In this document: one piece after another, positions 60,296 through 64,000 of the stretch | Layout: the number at the start of each line of letters is the position of its first letter | Position numbering within the stretch: the first letter of the stretch is position 1 | Position numbers and translations under genes: made by a program | From: an uncultured Clostridia bacterium | GTDB lineage: Bacteria > Bacillota > Clostridia > Oscillospirales > Acutalibacteraceae | DNA: 64,000 nucleotides | Direction: 5' to 3' | Assembly: GCA_945863885.1 (NCBI GenBank) | Contig: CAMAZY010000008.1 | Coordinates: forward strand, 1 to 64,000 | The notes under the pieces: model-generated | The model's database searches: none | What the model saw: the letters and a program-made list of their open reading frames with translations, nothing else | Told to the model about the DNA's origin: nothing

Positions 60296-62296
60296 TTATT
60301 CAACTTGCGGAGTAGACGGGAAGGTTGTCGCACGTTTCGTAGTCGACGGCTCAGTCGGCTTTTCAGACGAAGGCTCAGGCGACTTTGTTGTCGTCGGTTT
60401 TTCCGTTACAGGCGGCTGCGTAGTAGTCGGTTTTGTCGTAGTCGGTGCGTTGGTAGGCTTCGCAGTAGTCGACTGTTCAGCCGGCTTTTTGGTCGTTGAA
60501 GGCTCACTTTGTTTTTGTGTCGTCGTCTCACGGTTAGCTTCGGTCGTTGTCTCGGCGGCTGTCGTCTTTTCCGTAGATTCCGCCGTCTGAGGCAGGACGC
60601 CCGTGCTGACATAAACAGCAATTGCCGTTCCGGGAAGCACCTGCTCGCCTATCTTATCATAGCCGATAATCGTACCCTTTGTCGCTGAACTTGCCCGATA
60701 TTCGGTCGCATCGGCGTCAAGAACGAGTCCTGCATCTTCAAGAAGCTTTTCGGCTTCTTCGACTGTTTTACCCAAAAGATCCGGCACATCAACAGGCTCT
60801 GTTTCTTCATTTGTCGCAACATATAACGTGATGAGTGCTCCGGCCTCAGCCATTTCGCCTCTTGCGGGGCTTGTTCTGATAACCGTACCGGGATCTTTCG
60901 TATCACTGTTTTCTTTCACGATGTTTACTTCAAAGCTTTCGCTTTTCAGTGTTCTTTCTGCGGAGGTATATTCATAGCCGTATACATCAGGAACCTTCAC
61001 CTTTGTTCCGGCTTTCGCAACGGTCAGGGTGATTTTTCCGCCCCGTCCAAGCTTACCTCTGCTCGGATCCTGTGACAAAATCGTTCCGGACGGTTCATCG
61101 CTTTCGTTGTCATCAATGATTTCGAACTGGAACATGGAATAATCCTGATTATTCATAACGTCCTGCGCAAAATTCTTACCGACAAGATTCGGCACCTTGT
61201 ATCCGCCGCCGCCCGAAGCAAAGACGGCAAACAGGACAGCCGCAAAAATGACAACGACGACAAGAACACCTGAAAGAACGGCAATTGTCCGCTTCTTCGA
61301 TTTTTCGCCGACATCATTGTATTCATCGTAATCGTTATCCTCGATCGGCTCAACCGTTTTCGGCTCTTCAGCTTCACGGACGGGCTCATTTGTCGCAACA
61401 GTACCGCCGGTCGAAACATATCTGGTAGGTTGACTGTCAACAAAATAGGAATAATCGAATTTTATATTCGGATTGTTTTTGAATTTTTCGATATCCATCA
61501 GCATTTCGGACGCTGATTGATAGCGGTCATTCAGGTTCTTCTGCATGGCTCTGAGCACGATCTGTTCAAGGCCTACGGGAATATCAGGGTTGATTTCACG
61601 AGGCATGACCGGATCATTCTGAAGCTGCATCAGCGCAACCGAAACAGCGTTTTCCGACTGGAAAGGCAGCTTACCCGTAAGCATTTCGTACAGCACAACA
61701 CCGACCGAATAAATATCGGTCTTTGCGTCTGTAACACTGCCCTTAGCCTGCTCGGGGCTGATGTAGTGAACGGAACCGATCGCCTGACCGTTCATGGTTT
61801 CGGTTTCGCTTCTGCTGAATCGGGCAATACCGAAATCCGTCACCTTGATTGTTCCGTCGGAGGTCAGCATGATATTCTGCGGCTTGATATCCCGATGAAC
61901 TATCCCCTTATCGTGAGCGTGCTGCAGCGCTCTTAAAATCTGGGTTACGAAATATATCGCTTCCCGTGTATTGATTGTTCCCTGCTGTTCAATATATTCT
62001 TTCAGCGTAATACCATTGACATATTCCATCACTATGTATTGAAGTCTGTCACCGTAGCTGACGTCATATACCTTTACAATATTTTTATGGGAAAGGACGG
62101 AGATCGCTTTAGATTCGTTTTTGAATCTGCGGCGAAAATCCTCGTTGGCAAGGAATTCATCTTTCAGTATCTTAACGGCAACGATCCTGTTGTCAATATT
62201 ATCGAACGCCTTATAGACAACGGCCATTCCGCCGACGCCGATAATCTCCATGATTTCGTATCGTCCGTCCAATCTTTTTCCGACATAATTTTCCAT
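60296..62296 (-). CDS. prkC: Serine/threonine protein kinase with PASTA domains (PrkC/Stk1)
   Basis: IVHRDIKPQNIML, DFGIARF, single TM, three PASTA repeats (VPNLVGK, VPDVYGY, VPDLLGK), Thr/Pro-rich tail. Confidence 0.95.
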   Translation of the reverse strand: MENYVGKRLDGRYEIMEIIGVGGMAVVYKAFDNIDNRIVAVKILKDEFLANEDFRRRFKNESKAISVLSHKNIVKVYDVSYGDRLQYIVMEYVNGITLKEYIEQQGTINTREAIYFVTQILRALQHAHDKGIVHRDIKPQNIMLTSDGTIKVTDFGIARFSRSETETMNGQAIGSVHYISPEQAKGSVTDAKTDIYSVGVVLYEMLTGKLPFQSENAVSVALMQLQNDPVMPREINPDIPVGLEQIVLRAMQKNLNDRYQSASEMLMDIEKFKNNPNIKFDYSYFVDSQPTRYVSTGGTVATNEPVREAEEPKTVEPIEDNDYDEYNDVGEKSKKRTIAVLSGVLVVVVIFAAVLFAVFASGGGGYKVPNLVGKNFAQDVMNNQDYSMFQFEIIDDNESDEPSGTILSQDPSRGKLGRGGKITLTVAKAGTKVKVPDVYGYEYTSAERTLKSESFEVNIVKENSDTKDPGTVIRTSPARGEMAEAGALITLYVATNEETEPVDVPDLLGKTVEEAEKLLEDAGLVLDADATEYRASSATKGTIIGYDKIGEQVLPGTAIAVYVSTGVLPQTAESTEKTTAAETTTEANRETTTQKQSEPSTTKKPAEQSTTAKPTNAPTTTKPTTTQPPVTEKPTTTKSPEPSSEKPTEPSTTKRATTFPSTPQVE

Positions 62297-62353
62297 ATTA
62301 CAGTCTCCTCAAGGCAGCAAACAGGCTGCAAAATTATATAGTATCATGCAAAT

Positions 62354-63082
62354 TCAGCATTTGATTGCTACGACGGTTATATTGTCTCGTCCGCCGTTAT
62401 TGTTAGCAAGCTCAATATAAGTGGCCGCAAGATTTTCAAAATCGTTATCAAGATATGTATGAAGGATATCCTGATCGGAAACACAGCCGCACAGCCCGTC
62501 GGTACAAAGAATCAGCACGTCGCCGTCTTTAACGTCAACCGTATCAAAATCAATGTCGACCTCTTCTTCAATTCCGAGCGCACGGGTAATAATATTTTTA
62601 TTGGGATGATGTTCAAATTGCTCTTTCGTAAGCTGTCCCTTATCATACATTTCCTGAACAAGGGAATGATCTCTTGTAATTTGTCTGATTTCGCCGTCGC
62701 TGATAATATAAGCACGGCTGTCGCCGACATGAGCGATACAGGCAACATTGTTTTTGATAACGCAGGAAACAATCGTGGTTCCCATACCCTCAAGCGATTC
62801 GTCCGACACGGCACGGTCAAAAATTGCAACATTGGCGGTCGTGATAGCGGAAAGTAAAAGATTTTCGATCGACAAATCAGTCATCAGAGTATTATAGCAT
62901 TTTTCGATTTTCCTTCCGACCATATCGGCGGCAATGGTGCTTGCAGTCTGGCCGCCTTTCGCACCGCCCATTCCGTCACATACGACGGCCCAAACAACGC
63001 CGTCCTCGCATTGACCGAAGCGGAAAGAATCCTCATTGCGGACTCTTTTTTTTCCGATATCCGAAGAACCGACAGTGTTCAT
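62354..63082 (-). CDS. prpC: PP2C-family protein phosphatase (PrpC/Stp1)
   Basis: DIGKKRVRNEDSF, VCDGMGGAKGG, HVGDSRAYII, LCTDGL, GGRDNITVVAI. Start at ATG 63082 after GAGAGG. Confidence 0.95.
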   Translation of the reverse strand: MNTVGSSDIGKKRVRNEDSFRFGQCEDGVVWAVVCDGMGGAKGGQTASTIAADMVGRKIEKCYNTLMTDLSIENLLLSAITTANVAIFDRAVSDESLEGMGTTIVSCVIKNNVACIAHVGDSRAYIISDGEIRQITRDHSLVQEMYDKGQLTKEQFEHHPNKNIITRALGIEEEVDIDFDTVDVKDGDVLILCTDGLCGCVSDQDILHTYLDNDFENLAATYIELANNNGGRDNITVVAIKC

Positions 63083-63084
63083 AT

Positions 63085-64000
63085 TTATACCTCTCTTTCG
63101 ACCGCTGTCTGACCTCGTCTGAGCTGTCCGCACGAAGCGTTGATATCGCTTCCGAGCGTCCTTCTGACGGTAGCGGTTATACCTTTCTTTTCAAGAATCG
63201 CAATAAAGGACTTCATCCGCTTATCGCTGCTTCTTTTATAGTCTCTTTCCTTAACGGAATTGACGGGAATCAGATTCACATGACAGAGCATACCGGCAAG
63301 CCGACAAGCAAGCTCTTTTGCACATTCGTCGCTGTCGTTTACTCCGTCTATCATGGCATATTCAAATGAAATTCTTCTTGACGTGGCTTTCGCATAGCTT
63401 TTACAGGCACGCAAAAGCTCATCGATTCCCCATTTGTTGTTGACCGGCATTGTCCGGCTGCGGATTTCGTCATTCGGCGCATGGAGAGAAACAGACAAAG
63501 TCAGCTGAAGCTTTTTTTCTTTCAGCCGATTGATTCCGCTGACAACACCGCAGGTGGAAAGCGAAATATTCCGCATACTCAGATTCATACCTTTTTCGTC
63601 GGTAACAAGGCGTAAAAACCGCATAACATTGTCAAAATTATCAAGCGGCTCTCCGACGCCCATCATCACGACATGGGATATCCTGATACCAAGGTCAGCG
63701 GCGCTTTTATAGACCTGTGACAAGATTTCGCTTGCCGTCAGGTTCCTGACAAATCCGGCAATACCCGAAGCGCAGAACTTACAGCCCATCTTACAGCCGA
63801 CCTGACTGGAAACGCAGATCGTGTATCCGTATTTGTACTGCATAACGACCGATTCAATCAGTTCACCGTCATGAAGCCGGTACAAATACTTAACTGTATC
63901 ATCATACACTGAACAAAGCTTTTTTTCAATAGTACAATCATAAATCTTAAAAAAATTTTTCAATTTTCGACGCAAATCTTTCGAAATGTCCGTCATTTCG
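63085..64000 (-). CDS. rlmN: 23S rRNA/tRNA adenine-C2 methyltransferase RlmN (5' end beyond the window)
   Basis: VSSQVGCKMGCKFCASGIAGFVRNLTASEI, MGVGEPLDNFDNV, LSLHAPNDEIRS; frame open to the edge. Confidence 0.95.
   Translation of the reverse strand, partial: EMTDISKDLRRKLKNFFKIYDCTIEKKLCSVYDDTVKYLYRLHDGELIESVVMQYKYGYTICVSSQVGCKMGCKFCASGIAGFVRNLTASEILSQVYKSAADLGIRISHVVMMGVGEPLDNFDNVMRFLRLVTDEKGMNLSMRNISLSTCGVVSGINRLKEKKLQLTLSVSLHAPNDEIRSRTMPVNNKWGIDELLRACKSYAKATSRRISFEYAMIDGVNDSDECAKELACRLAGMLCHVNLIPVNSVKERDYKRSSDKRMKSFIAILEKKGITATVRRTLGSDINASCGQLRRGQTAVEREV

Noticed and set aside
60305-60499. Arg-rich 64-aa ORF
   Set aside because: Reverse complement of the Thr/Pro-rich prkC tail; the composition follows from codon repeats.
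1-64000. CRISPR arrays, prophage, restriction or other defence systems
   Set aside because: No regularly spaced direct repeats, integrase, phage structural or defence-type genes recognised; the window is housekeeping in character.

Overview
This 64 kb window looks like ordinary chromosomal core from a spore-forming clostridial Firmicute (Ruminococcaceae/Oscillospiraceae-like, inferred from gene content). I see no prophage, plasmid, CRISPR array, rRNA or tRNA. Conserved blocks, in order: recJ-recQ; a zinc-ribbon membrane protein plus condensation-like acyltransferase pair; a tryptophan-type ABC transporter behind a T-box leader; dgkA-ybeY-phoH-yqfD-yqfC, with ylbJ divergent; a two-component system; a DUF3343/cysteine-desulfurase pair; cdaA-cdaR; a two-subunit aconitase X; the deo/cdd nucleoside operon; rpsB-tsf; ftsK; ftsH-hpt-tilS; dnaB-rplI-gdpP; RNase J; topoisomerase subunits; and spoVM-rsgA-prkC-prpC-rlmN. 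The observations most worth following up are: (1) a Trp-specifier T-box followed, after its terminator, by a 9-aa mini-ORF (MMILLTKRW*) whose last sense codon is Trp and whose Trp/stop codons lie in a hairpin, suggesting a second layer of tryptophan sensing; (2) a 162-bp MITE-like long imperfect palindrome with matching terminal inverted repeats and flanking ATTA; (3) spoVM, absent from the supplied ORF track, preceded by an unannotated 52-aa membrane mini-protein; (4) the condensation-fold/zinc-ribbon cassette. All assignments come from reading motifs and translations; no database search was run.
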